Assembly (NCBI GenBank): GCA_033391075.1
Contig: JAWPMV010000001.1
Location: 7,998,001-8,062,000 of the forward strand
Source of the DNA: Bacteroidia bacterium
GTDB taxonomy: Bacteria; Bacteroidota; Bacteroidia; J057
DNA: 64,000 nucleotides
Direction: 5' to 3'
Shown here: one piece after another, positions 37,024 to 45,300 of the stretch
How the letters are laid out: each line of letters starts with the position of its first letter
How positions within the stretch are numbered: the first letter of the stretch is position 1
Translations under genes and position numbers: made by a program
Notes under the pieces: generated by a model
Told to the model about the DNA's origin: nothing
The model's database searches: none
The model's input: only the letters and a program-made list of their open reading frames with translations

Positions 37024-38416
37024 CAGGTTCGGACTTTGTGGTAGGAAGAATATTGCCAGGAATGTTGGCCTTGTCGCGAATCACCAATTTATTCCAGAGC
37101 AGGCGAAATCCATTAGCATACACCTTTTGGGAGTACATGATGGCATTGAAGGGATTGCTCCCAATTTCTTTGTAGAGGATATACTGGTTTGCGATGAATA
37201 GCAGAAGCAGGGTCGTCAAGGTTGCATAGGCGGCACCAATGATCCCAAACTGAGAGATAAAGAAGAAATTGAAGACCACATTAAGCGCAGCACTGGCAAC
37301 TACCATAAAGAAATTGATCTGTGGTTTCCCCATCGAATCCATAATCACTCCAAATTGACGAGCGAAGGGAATGAGTAAGCCATACAACATGGTCAACCTC
37401 AATAAGGGTACAGCATCCATATATTTATCCCCGGCTACTACCTGAAGCACGAACTCGGGGAAGAGCAAGACAAAGAGGATGCCCGGAATAATCACTGCCA
37501 GGATTACCCCTACAGATTTCTCATACAATCCTTTAACAGAACCTTTGCCTTCTTTTTCTGCTTTCTGTGCACTTTTTGGAAAAACAATGGCTGCTACCGA
37601 TTGAGTAGGAACTTCTATCAGATTGGCAATTTTTATTGCCGTACCATATACAGCTGTTGCAATGGGATTGATGAGTAGTCCAAGCATCAATTGATCTATA
37701 CTCTTGTTGAGCATGGAGGCTATATTGGTCCCCAATACAAATTTCCCATACCAAAAAAGCTCTTTGAGCCAATCTCGATCGAGCTTGCCAGAGAAATTGA
37801 GGTATTTCCTGCCTAGTATGATTGATAGGATCGCAGCAGCAATGGCAGCGAAGACCTGAGCTACTGCCAGCAGCATCAGACTATAGGCTTGATTGGGATC
37901 TAAATATACATAGAGTACATAGCCAAAGAATATGCCTGTCCGAAGTAAATTGCTGAGGAAAATAGCCTTAAAGTCCAGATTTGCCTGTTGGATTACCTGC
38001 ATTTGTACCAAAGGGATAAGGGCCACATTGGTAAAAATGAAGAGGTAAAGAATCTGATCCAGTACATGTACCTGGAATGCCCGGTCAGCAACCTGAGCCA
38101 GGATAAAGACGATGACGGAGGTCAGAAAGGTAACGGCTAAATTGAGAATGATAGATGCCGTATTGATTCTTCCTTTGACTTTATGATCTTCTTGTGTACT
38201 GATGTATTTGACCAGTGCATTTTGGATCAAGCCAAATCTCAGCATCTCAATGATGGAGGTGACAAGAAGAAAAATGGTCCATATTCCGAACAGCTGCCGG
38301 GTAAGGCCTCTGACAAGCAGGAAGAAACTTCCGAAACGAAATAGCTGCAACGCAAATCGTTCCAAAAAGGTGTATGCCCCTGACTTGAGCCAATATGATC
38401 CCTTTATCTTCATCAA
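37004..38416 (-). CDS. Wzx-like polysaccharide flippase
   Basis: A 470-residue membrane protein with about 12-14 helices, of the MOP superfamily. The opening (GAYTFLERFALQLFRFGSFFLLVRG) and the SIDQLMLGLLINPIATAVYG block resemble RfbX/Wzx flippases. It would carry lipid-linked repeat units across the inner membrane. Its last bases overlap the GT4-like gene, and the phosphoglycosyl transferase is 84 bp upstream. Confidence 0.88.
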   Translation of the reverse strand: MMKIKGSYWLKSGAYTFLERFALQLFRFGSFFLLVRGLTRQLFGIWTIFLLVTSIIEMLRFGLIQNALVKYISTQEDHKVKGRINTASIILNLAVTFLTSVIVFILAQVADRAFQVHVLDQILYLFIFTNVALIPLVQMQVIQQANLDFKAIFLSNLLRTGIFFGYVLYVYLDPNQAYSLMLLAVAQVFAAIAAAILSIILGRKYLNFSGKLDRDWLKELFWYGKFVLGTNIASMLNKSIDQLMLGLLINPIATAVYGTAIKIANLIEVPTQSVAAIVFPKSAQKAEKEGKGSVKGLYEKSVGVILAVIIPGILFVLLFPEFVLQVVAGDKYMDAVPLLRLTMLYGLLIPFARQFGVIMDSMGKPQINFFMVVASAALNVVFNFFFISQFGIIGAAYATLTTLLLLFIANQYILYKEIGSNPFNAIMYSQKVYANGFRLLWNKLVIRDKANIPGNILPTTKSEPDAQQGS

Positions 38417-38499
38417 AATGGAAATTTAAGGCATTTTAGCCGGAATATATAGTCCTTTGGGCATTCGGCTAGATTTTCCGGGATTTTGTCAGATTTTTA

Positions 38500-39801
38500 T
38501 CACACGGATTTTCGTTGAAGAAGTGCGGGAATGGTTTGGATGACAATTTTCAGATCATTCCAGAAACTGGCATTGTCTGCATAAGCCACATCCATTCTTT
38601 TTCTTTCTTCTTCAGACATATAGGCTTTACCTCGTCTTTTTACTTGCCAGAGTCCAGTGATGCCGGCAGGTGCGAGGAAGCGTTTTGCCCAATAATCGGT
38701 AGTTAGTTGCTCTGCTTCGTAAAGAGGTAATGGACGATTACCTACGATAGACATATCCCCTTTGAGTACATTGATAAGTTGGGGGATTTCGTCAAGACTG
38801 GTATTTCTCAGTATTTGACCGAAAGGAGTGATTCGAGGATCGTTTTTGATTTTGATAAATGAGGAGCGACGTCCGTCAGCGTCCTGAACTTTCTTATAAG
38901 ATTTTTCGCACATTTGGTTTCCATTGATCATTATGGGAGAGGAGCACATGTTTCCTTCCACAATGCAATGAATACACCTTTCATGGCTATCTATATTTTT
39001 ATCTTCTGCTTGTTTGTACTGATTGAGGTGAAGTACAGTCTCCAATTGCTCGTCTGAGCCGGAGAACATAGATCGGAATTTATAGAAATTGAAAACCTTG
39101 TAGCCGGTACCCGCTCTTTTCGAAACATAAAAAATCGGTCCTTTTGATTCCAGTTTTATAATCAGCGCGGTCAAAAGCAATACGGGAGCGCATAGCAGGA
39201 GGAGCGTCAGGGAAACCAGAACATCGAAGATTCTTTTTCCCACAGGAATGCGAAATTCCTCTTCTTTATCCTGCTCATTATTAAGCTCCAGGGTACGACT
39301 TTTATATTGCTGGAGGAAGGCAATTCTACTGGTCAGATCCTCCAGTTTGACATCTACAGGATATAGATCGTCGACTTTGCTTTGTACTGCTTTCAATTTC
39401 ATTTCCTGGCTGATATCCTCTGCCAGTATGATAAACGGAATCTCTTTTAAGGTCTCATGCTTCCTCAGGCGCTCAAAGAGATCAGTTGCCATTCCATCTG
39501 AAAGCTCCCAGTCCGAAATAATCGCACAAGGCAGATCATCGCAGTCCTGATCCATTTTTTGGGACCAATTGTGCGATTCACTCATTTTCTCCAACCAGAG
39601 ATAGGCTTTGAAAGAAGTATTCAGGGGAATGCCCAGATAATCGAACGCCAATAATTTTCGACTGAATTGTTTGGCGATAGGTCCAATGTAGAGGATTTTT
39701 TGCGTATGGACCTCATGAATGGGATTAGCCAATAGATCGCCCATGTCCGCTTTAGAGACCTTGCTTTCTATCGTATTTCCTTTGGAACTAACCGCCTTCA
39801 T
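38500..39801 (-). CDS. Receiver domain fused to phosphoglycosyl transferase, with four-Cys insert
   Basis: A 433-residue protein that likely starts EPS synthesis by loading a sugar phosphate onto undecaprenyl phosphate. The C-terminal bacterial sugar transferase domain has a single membrane helix (about 192-219), KFRSM (241-245), the catalytic Asp337-Glu338 in NTSLDEIPQL, and SIVGNRPLP. Residues 30-168 look like a response-regulator receiver domain, with Asp97 (IISDWELSDG) in the phosphoacceptor place and FIILAED after it. Between KFRSM and DPRIT is an enlarged loop with CX2C-X6-C-X11-C (Cys276, 279, 286, 298), a likely metal site. The single-domain response regulator is 31 bp upstream. Confidence 0.85.
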   Translation of the reverse strand: MKAVSSKGNTIESKVSKADMGDLLANPIHEVHTQKILYIGPIAKQFSRKLLAFDYLGIPLNTSFKAYLWLEKMSESHNWSQKMDQDCDDLPCAIISDWELSDGMATDLFERLRKHETLKEIPFIILAEDISQEMKLKAVQSKVDDLYPVDVKLEDLTSRIAFLQQYKSRTLELNNEQDKEEEFRIPVGKRIFDVLVSLTLLLLCAPVLLLTALIIKLESKGPIFYVSKRAGTGYKVFNFYKFRSMFSGSDEQLETVLHLNQYKQAEDKNIDSHERCIHCIVEGNMCSSPIMINGNQMCEKSYKKVQDADGRRSSFIKIKNDPRITPFGQILRNTSLDEIPQLINVLKGDMSIVGNRPLPLYEAEQLTTDYWAKRFLAPAGITGLWQVKRRGKAYMSEEERKRMDVAYADNASFWNDLKIVIQTIPALLQRKSV

Positions 39802-39832
39802 TCCTGATTTTATTGCCTTGTTTTTTATAGGA

Positions 39833-40222
39833 TTAAGCCGCCATTTCGACCGTTAATAATTGCTCAATAGTAGAGAAAACTTCTTCCGGATTGAAGGGCT
39901 TCAACAAATAGGCACACTGCCCTTTACTCAAGCACTTCTCTTTTACTTCATCTTCCTCATATCCGGAAAGCATAACTACAGGTATATCTCTGTACAATCC
40001 ACTTTCCCTGATTCTACTGAGAAACTCAAATCCATTGATGATCGGCATATCAATATCAAGGATGATAAGGTCCGGTAGATTTCCTGCACTGATCCATGCG
40101 AGGCCATTCAAACCATCAGGACGGGTAGTGATGCTGTATTTCTTTCTTAGGAGAAATTCCAGCAGCATCCGAATATTCGGATCATCATCTACTACTAATA
40201 TTTGATGTTTTTTCTTCCCCAT
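39833..40222 (-). CDS. Single-domain response regulator
   Basis: A 129-residue CheY-like receiver without an output domain. All key residues are present: Asp13 (ILVVDDDPN, acid pocket), phosphoacceptor Asp56 (IILDIDMP), Ser87 (VMLSGY) and Lys108 (YLLKPF). It is 31 bp before the receiver-phosphoglycosyl transferase, suggesting a phosphorelay acts on EPS initiation. No histidine kinase lies in the window. A hairpin covers its leader (40237-40252). Confidence 0.92.
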   Translation of the reverse strand: MGKKKHQILVVDDDPNIRMLLEFLLRKKYSITTRPDGLNGLAWISAGNLPDLIILDIDMPIINGFEFLSRIRESGLYRDIPVVMLSGYEEDEVKEKCLSKGQCAYLLKPFNPEEVFSTIEQLLTVEMAA

Positions 40223-40236
40223 GATCTATTTCGCGG

Positions 40237-40252
40237 AAGGAGTAAACTCCTT
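40237..40252. promoter_or_regulatory. Leader hairpin before response regulator
   Basis: AAGGAGT/ACTCCTT forms a tight 7-bp stem 15-30 bp before the response-regulator ATG. It could mask the ribosome approach. Confidence 0.35.
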
Positions 40253-40300
40253 TTGCTTTAATTTCCCTTATTTTAAATTCTTTTTTGTCTGCTTATATAG

Positions 40301-40326
40301 CTAAATATTTCACAGGAAATATTTAG
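40301..40326. promoter_or_regulatory. 11-bp inverted repeat, operator-like
   Basis: CTAAATATTTC and GAAATATTTAG are perfect inverted arms with a 4-base spacer, about 80-105 bp upstream of the response regulator. The size suits a dimeric regulator site. The remainder of 40223-40595 shows no gene. Confidence 0.45.
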
Positions 40327-40345
40327 TACCAAAACAGAGAAATAT

Positions 40346-40429
40346 TGAGAATTGGTTTATCCTTATTTTTCAAATACAACAATGAACCTCAATTTTCTTC
40401 TCTCTGTAAATTCCCCAAACCAATTCTCA
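40346..40429. repeat. Long-range 13-bp inverted repeat
   Basis: TGAGAATTGGTTT (40346-40358) and AAACCAATTCTCA (40417-40429) are perfect inverted copies 58 bases apart, in the intergenic region before the response regulator. Confidence 0.5.
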
Positions 40430-40595
40430 TAAATTTACACTTGCTTTCAGTCCTTTTGACTGAATTTTGAGAGAAGGACACATAATTTTGTTTGAATGGC
40501 TACAATCTGCATCTGAATAGTTTTCCTGTCCGCATGGAATGCAGAGGAGCTTTGACCTTTCCTGAATGAAGGGAAAAAAAGCGGTAAGAAGAATC

Positions 40596-41105
40596 TTATT
40601 TATAGGGAATTTGAGTTTGGAAAAGTTCGTAATTGCGCAGGTCTACTATCTTACTTTCCAACTCAATGAAATGCTGATCATCCAGTTCCTGTAATTGGAC
40701 AATTTCGGAGATGAGCTCATTATTGGGTGCCTGAAAAAAACTTAGTTGCCAATAGTATTCGATGCTGGGCATACCCACTTCAGCGGGTATATCGCAATAG
40801 CTTTGTGCACCTGTAGCCAGGCAAATATCACGGGCAAACTGAACCCCCAACCAACTATCATAAGGCACTGATTTGCGAAAGAAACTCAGGCTAAGATCTA
40901 TGTCCCAGGGGAGTCCCTCAGGTTTGAGGGCAAGGCGTCTGGCTCTGAGCACGGAAAATGTATTTTGAATTTGGAGACTATTCAAATCGGCCTGGACCTG
41001 TTCTACCTTTACTCCCATAAATTCATCGGCAAATTGATGGAAGAGTTCCCACTTGATATTGGAAAGATAGCAGTGTATCTGTGCTGTCGTTATTCTATCC
41101 AGCAT
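40596..41105 (-). CDS. Hypothetical protein, 169 aa
   Basis: A 169-residue soluble protein with no signal peptide or membrane helix. Aromatic and acidic residues are frequent (DSWLGVQFARDICLATG, SIEYYWQLSFFQAPN). No family is recognised. It lies upstream of the response regulator on the same strand but 373 bp away, across several palindromes, so it may be a separate unit. Its codon use and length support a real gene. Confidence 0.6.
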   Translation of the reverse strand: MLDRITTAQIHCYLSNIKWELFHQFADEFMGVKVEQVQADLNSLQIQNTFSVLRARRLALKPEGLPWDIDLSLSFFRKSVPYDSWLGVQFARDICLATGAQSYCDIPAEVGMPSIEYYWQLSFFQAPNNELISEIVQLQELDDQHFIELESKIVDLRNYELFQTQIPYK

Positions 41106-41162
41106 AGCGAACCCGGAGTATTTATCTAAATCGAAGCAGCCTTATGCTGCAATTGCCGTTAA

Positions 41163-41170
41163 TACATTTG
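41163..41170 (+). promoter_or_regulatory. Possible -7 box of the secreted protein gene
   Basis: TACATTTG fits TAnnTTTG, about 73 bp before the ATG at 41244. No -33 box at the usual distance. Confidence 0.35.
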
Positions 41171-41243
41171 CATAAAGATAAGCAAATAATGTAATTTATG
41201 GGTTCATTCCGCAAACACCTAACCTAATATAAACTTTCTCTGC

Positions 41244-43202
41244 ATGAGACGATTATTTCTACTTTCCCTCATAAATCTATTCGGTTTTTGTCTTTTCGCC
41301 CAGGATTTACCCTGGCCTGCTGAGAGCCCCTCTCCGGATGGTTATGGATATACCTGGAAAACAAATTCCGCTTCTGGAGGCCCTCAATATAGTTGGGTGG
41401 AGATTTCTAATACTGGAACAGTTGTGGAAGGATTGGGCGACGATAATTTTGTTGGTCCCATTCCCCTCGGAATTGATTTTGAATTTTACTGGCTAAATAA
41501 AACGGAGGTATGGATCGCTTCAAATGGCCATATCTCATTTGCTCCTTATGTAATTGCATCTAATGCAGATGGATTTCCTCCTTCTCCCCGCTCTACTGAT
41601 GGTAAGAATGATTTGATTGCCCCATATCTTTCTGACCTGAATGCAGGAGAAAACGAAGGTGGTAACCCCAATTTGGGAGAAGTGTTGTACCTGAGTGATG
41701 TGGCCAATAACCGCTTCATCGTTACCTATAAAAATATTCCTTATTGGGTGAATAATGCCGACGGATGGCAAGGAGCAAATACCTTTCAGGTAATTCTTGA
41801 CGGAAATGATAATAGCATTACTTTCCAGTACAAGACCATGTTTGGCGATTGGTCTCCGGCTTATAATTCGGCTGATTATCCTTTTACGGTTGGGATCGAA
41901 GCTATCACAGGAACTTTTGGCATGAGTGCTACCGGGACAAGCCCTGTAGGGGTGACTGATAAACCCGTCAATCAAACGGCTATTCAGTTCATACCTCCAA
42001 CTAGTCCTTCTCCGGTTACAGACGTAGGAGTGAGTTCTGTAGGTCCTTCAGGGGACAAAGGCTTTTTCGTTCCATGGAATCCATTTCCCCTGGAAGAAGA
42101 ACCTCGATTTCGCTTGAGAGGAAAGATTAGAAACTTTGGTAGTGCAGACGTAAATAGCGCGATCATTATCCAGACCCAGGTTACAGATTCCCTGGAGTTA
42201 CTGTATGTAAATGAAATTGATACCCTATATGGAGGATTAAGCGCAGGTCAGGAAAGAGAATTCGTTTTTGAAGACGTTTTCTATCCAGCCTTTGAGAGTT
42301 CGTATGATTATGATGTACGGATTCTGAATTCGAATACTTTTGGTGATATCAATCCGGGTAATGATCAGGAAGCTGCTGAGATGATTACCATTGATACGAG
42401 TAAGGCGGATATTATTTTGTCTTACATCAATCGGGATGAACCTGAGTTTGTTACCAATCCAAACCTTACAGCTGAAGATGATGGACAAGGATTGTTCTTT
42501 GCACCTCCTGCTTATCCTGCAACGGTTAAGGAATTGCAGTTCAGGATTGCTCGACTTAGTGTAGATCCGATTTCACCGGGACTCGAGATCGCTGATGTAG
42601 GATTATATGGAGTAAGTCAGGATGGTTCCATTCCTGGCCCAGAGCTATACAGGACTTCTTTCACCGGGAATGATCTGGATCCAGCAAATTTTGATGGAGA
42701 TTATTTCAGGGTTGTATTGCCCACTCCTGTGACGCTTACTGAAGGAGGATTTTATGTAGGTTGGTTTCAGGAGCAGTCAATAATAGGACTTTCTATAGGA
42801 GGTACGGCTCCTATTTCTGGTCAGAGCTTTGAAGTTTCCAGTGGTACCTGGGCGCCTGATCGTAATGCAAACACTCAGGAGTTCTTCATTCGCGCGATCA
42901 TCTCTCTGGATGATAATGCCGTGTACACGCCGATCGACAAAGAGATTGAAGATCTGGCTAGATTTGAGGCTTATCCCAATCCCAATGAGGGCTCATTTAC
43001 CCTGGAAGTTGAGTTGGATAATCCTTCAGAACTGGGGATCAAGGTGTATGACCTTGCCGGTAATAAAGTATATCTGGAATTTGAGCCGGTTCTTAGCCGA
43101 TATTCCAAAGTTATGGATCTGAGCCACTTGAGTCAGGGGATGTACATCCTCCAAATCAGTACGGCAAAAGGAGTTCAAAGCAAAAGAATTATAATCCGAT
43201 AA
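41244..43202 (+). CDS. Secreted protein with type IX sorting tail
   Basis: A 652-residue secreted protein. A signal peptide ends near CLFAQD. The body is beta-rich with repeated aromatic and glycine turns (WIASNGHISFAPY, FQVILDGNDNSITFQYK), resembling the extracellular domains of Bacteroidota adhesins. The last ~75 residues are a Por sorting domain (FEAYPNPNEGSFTLEVE to LSQGMYILQISTAKG). No enzymatic motif was seen. It is the only plus-strand gene in this part of the EPS locus and may be part of, or a cargo for, the extracellular matrix (inference). Confidence 0.8.
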   Translation: MRRLFLLSLINLFGFCLFAQDLPWPAESPSPDGYGYTWKTNSASGGPQYSWVEISNTGTVVEGLGDDNFVGPIPLGIDFEFYWLNKTEVWIASNGHISFAPYVIASNADGFPPSPRSTDGKNDLIAPYLSDLNAGENEGGNPNLGEVLYLSDVANNRFIVTYKNIPYWVNNADGWQGANTFQVILDGNDNSITFQYKTMFGDWSPAYNSADYPFTVGIEAITGTFGMSATGTSPVGVTDKPVNQTAIQFIPPTSPSPVTDVGVSSVGPSGDKGFFVPWNPFPLEEEPRFRLRGKIRNFGSADVNSAIIIQTQVTDSLELLYVNEIDTLYGGLSAGQEREFVFEDVFYPAFESSYDYDVRILNSNTFGDINPGNDQEAAEMITIDTSKADIILSYINRDEPEFVTNPNLTAEDDGQGLFFAPPAYPATVKELQFRIARLSVDPISPGLEIADVGLYGVSQDGSIPGPELYRTSFTGNDLDPANFDGDYFRVVLPTPVTLTEGGFYVGWFQEQSIIGLSIGGTAPISGQSFEVSSGTWAPDRNANTQEFFIRAIISLDDNAVYTPIDKEIEDLARFEAYPNPNEGSFTLEVELDNPSELGIKVYDLAGNKVYLEFEPVLSRYSKVMDLSHLSQGMYILQISTAKGVQSKRIIIR

Positions 43203-43219
43203 GGATTCGTATAGCATAT

Positions 43220-43253
43220 AAAAAGGGAGTCCTGATTCAGGACTCCCTTTTTT
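43220..43253. terminator. Bidirectional terminator
   Basis: AAAGGGAGTCCTGA and TCAGGACTCCCTTT form a perfect 14-bp stem (43222-43250) with T runs at the plus-strand end and A runs at the other. It serves both convergent neighbours. Confidence 0.85.
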
Positions 43254-43280
43254 CATAAACATCAAACTATCAAACATCCA

Positions 43281-44285
43281 TCAGGCTTTGGATTTTACTT
43301 CCCAGCCTTGTGGCAATTTTTCCCTAATCTCGATATTTGAAAACTCCTGGCCTTGTCTGGCTCCCACACGTTTGGCCCAACTGGCCATTCTGTTGATCCC
43401 CTCTTCCAGATCGATGCCGCTCCCTGCTCCAAATACCCTATGCGCTTTGCTGTGATCTGCATAAGCATCTACTACTTCATTTCTTGCACGTAAGTGTGTT
43501 ACATCCAGCTCAACCTTAAATTGGCTGGAAACAACTTCAGCCAGTCGATTCACAGTATAAGGTTTGTCTGCTCCAATGTTGAAGACTTCATTATAAGAAG
43601 CAGGAATGTCAACACAGGTCGCAATAGGAATCGCTACATCATCTATATAACTGAAAGCTCGCGTCTGTTCACCATCTCCAAAAATGGTCAACGGTTTTTT
43701 CTGCATGATTTGATTCATGAAGATACCAATGACATTTCTGTATTTGTCTCCGATGTTTTGGTTCTCCCCATATACATTGTGCGGACGAAATACTACGTAG
43801 TTTAGCCCAAACATTTCATGTGCAGCTTTTAAATCCAACTCAACTGCATATTTAGAAACGCCATAAGGATCTTCAGGCTGAGGTACCATATCCTCTATCA
43901 TCGGCACCTGACCGGCACCATATACTGCGATAGATGAAGTGAAGACAAAGCATTTTACTTTATGCCTTACAGAAGCATTGATCAAATTCATGCTCCCGAT
44001 TAAATTGGTATTATAGTTATAGCATCTGATAAAGTGGGATAAACCCTCTGCTGCATAAGCTGCAAGATGATATACATAATCAAATTCAAATTCGTCGAAT
44101 AGCGCATCGACCAATTTTGCGTCCGTAATTGAACCTTTGATAAAGAGCACATTCTCAGGAAGATGGTCTTCAAAGCCACCGCTTAAGTCGTCTAACACCA
44201 CAACTTCATGGCCCTGATCCAAACAATGTCTGGCAACATGAGAGCCAATGAATCCAGCTCCTCCTGTAACGAGTGATTTAGGCAT
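43281..44285 (-). CDS. NAD-dependent sugar epimerase/dehydratase
   Basis: A 334-residue extended SDR enzyme. The NAD-binding motif is VTGGAGFIGSHVA and the active site is YGVSKYAVELD (Tyr-x3-Lys), with SSIAVYG before it. It acts on nucleotide sugars, most like UDP-glucose or UDP-GlcNAc 4-epimerases. The ATG used gives a natural start (MPKSLVTGG); a TTG 21 codons upstream would add an odd tail. An ATTCGTTGA/TCAACGAAT inverted repeat lies just upstream. It is the last gene of the wzz-wzc-GT2 group. Confidence 0.9.
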   Translation of the reverse strand: MPKSLVTGGAGFIGSHVARHCLDQGHEVVVLDDLSGGFEDHLPENVLFIKGSITDAKLVDALFDEFEFDYVYHLAAYAAEGLSHFIRCYNYNTNLIGSMNLINASVRHKVKCFVFTSSIAVYGAGQVPMIEDMVPQPEDPYGVSKYAVELDLKAAHEMFGLNYVVFRPHNVYGENQNIGDKYRNVIGIFMNQIMQKKPLTIFGDGEQTRAFSYIDDVAIPIATCVDIPASYNEVFNIGADKPYTVNRLAEVVSSQFKVELDVTHLRARNEVVDAYADHSKAHRVFGAGSGIDLEEGINRMASWAKRVGARQGQEFSNIEIREKLPQGWEVKSKA

Positions 44286-44293
44286 ATTGTTTA

Positions 44294-44353
44294 ATTCGTT
44301 GAATAATTTATTTAGTGTAAATTTAGAATATTGGATTAATATTCTCAACGAAT
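44294..44353. promoter_or_regulatory. Inverted repeat upstream of epimerase
   Basis: ATTCGTTGA (44294-44302) and TCAACGAAT (44345-44353) are perfect 9-bp inverted arms flanking an AT-rich loop, starting 9 bp from the epimerase ATG. It may be an RNA hairpin. Confidence 0.35.
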
Positions 44354-44412
44354 AGGAAAGGAATGCCCGGCGATAGGATAGGAGGGCGTGTCAAAGATTT
44401 TAAAAAAAGCGG

Positions 44413-45300
44413 CTAAATCCAGGCTTTTTTCCCTGAAAGATGCCAGCATATAGCTTTGAGGAATGATTTGGCGTGTAAGTTTTTGCCTTTAAGAAAAAAA
44501 CCAAGAAGTTTAAGAGGACTTAGAATCAAAAAGAAATATAGCAGGAATATACCCAATGGCAGCCCCCTTACATTTCGACGCATAAAAAGCACACGATTTC
44601 TATAATAGTAATAGGTCTTTAGGGGACTGTCCTGGCCTGTACTTAAGGAGGCATGATGATAAACCGTAGCTTCCGGGAAATAATATAACTTATAGCCCGC
44701 ATTTCGAATTGCCACAGACCAGTCCAATTCTTCATAGTAGAGAAAATACATCTCAGGCATCATACCGACTTTCTCAATAATCTCCCTTTTTAGCATGCAG
44801 GCTGCCCCATGCACATAGGCCGTTTCCCTTGCTTTGTCATGCTGTCCCTGGTCGAGTTCTTCTTTCCCTATGGTCTGATTTCTTCCCGTAAATGGATGGA
44901 TTTTTGTATAACCGGCGTATTGAATGCGCTTTTTATCCTGCAGGTATAGAATCTTGGGGCTTATTCCTCCAGCATCTTCGTATGCTTGGAACCCCTTGAG
45001 CATATTTTCAACCAACTCAGGTGGAGGGACTGTATCATTATTGAGAAAGAATAAATAGTCGCCTTTTGCTTGCTGGATACCCAGATTATTTCCTCCGGCA
45101 AAACCCTTGTTTTTTTTCTCTGCAATCAACTTCACCTCTGGAAAGTCTCTTTGCAATAGAGAAAATGCCTCGGGATCAGATTCATTATCGACCAAAATCA
45201 GTTCCAGCTCCTTATGCGTCTGATTTAGACAGGCCTTCAGAAATCTCCTGCTGGCTTCATACTCTTTGTAGTTGACACTTATGATGGAGACTTTGGCCAT
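44413..45300 (-). CDS. Glycosyltransferase family 2, rhamnosyltransferase-like
   Basis: A 295-residue GT-A enzyme. It opens with KVSIISVNYKEYEASRRFL, has the nucleotide-sugar loop LILVDNESD, NKGFAGGNNLGI and the metal motif FLNNDTVPP (N-D in place of DxD), with YEELDWSVAIRNAGY later. This pattern is shared with rhamnosyltransferases such as WbbL. It overlaps the upstream GT2 gene by 1 bp (TAATG). A C-terminal hydrophobic segment (LGIFLLYFFLILSPLKLLG) may anchor it. Confidence 0.9.
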   Translation of the reverse strand: MAKVSIISVNYKEYEASRRFLKACLNQTHKELELILVDNESDPEAFSLLQRDFPEVKLIAEKKNKGFAGGNNLGIQQAKGDYLFFLNNDTVPPPELVENMLKGFQAYEDAGGISPKILYLQDKKRIQYAGYTKIHPFTGRNQTIGKEELDQGQHDKARETAYVHGAACMLKREIIEKVGMMPEMYFLYYEELDWSVAIRNAGYKLYYFPEATVYHHASLSTGQDSPLKTYYYYRNRVLFMRRNVRGLPLGIFLLYFFLILSPLKLLGFFLKGKNLHAKSFLKAICWHLSGKKAWI

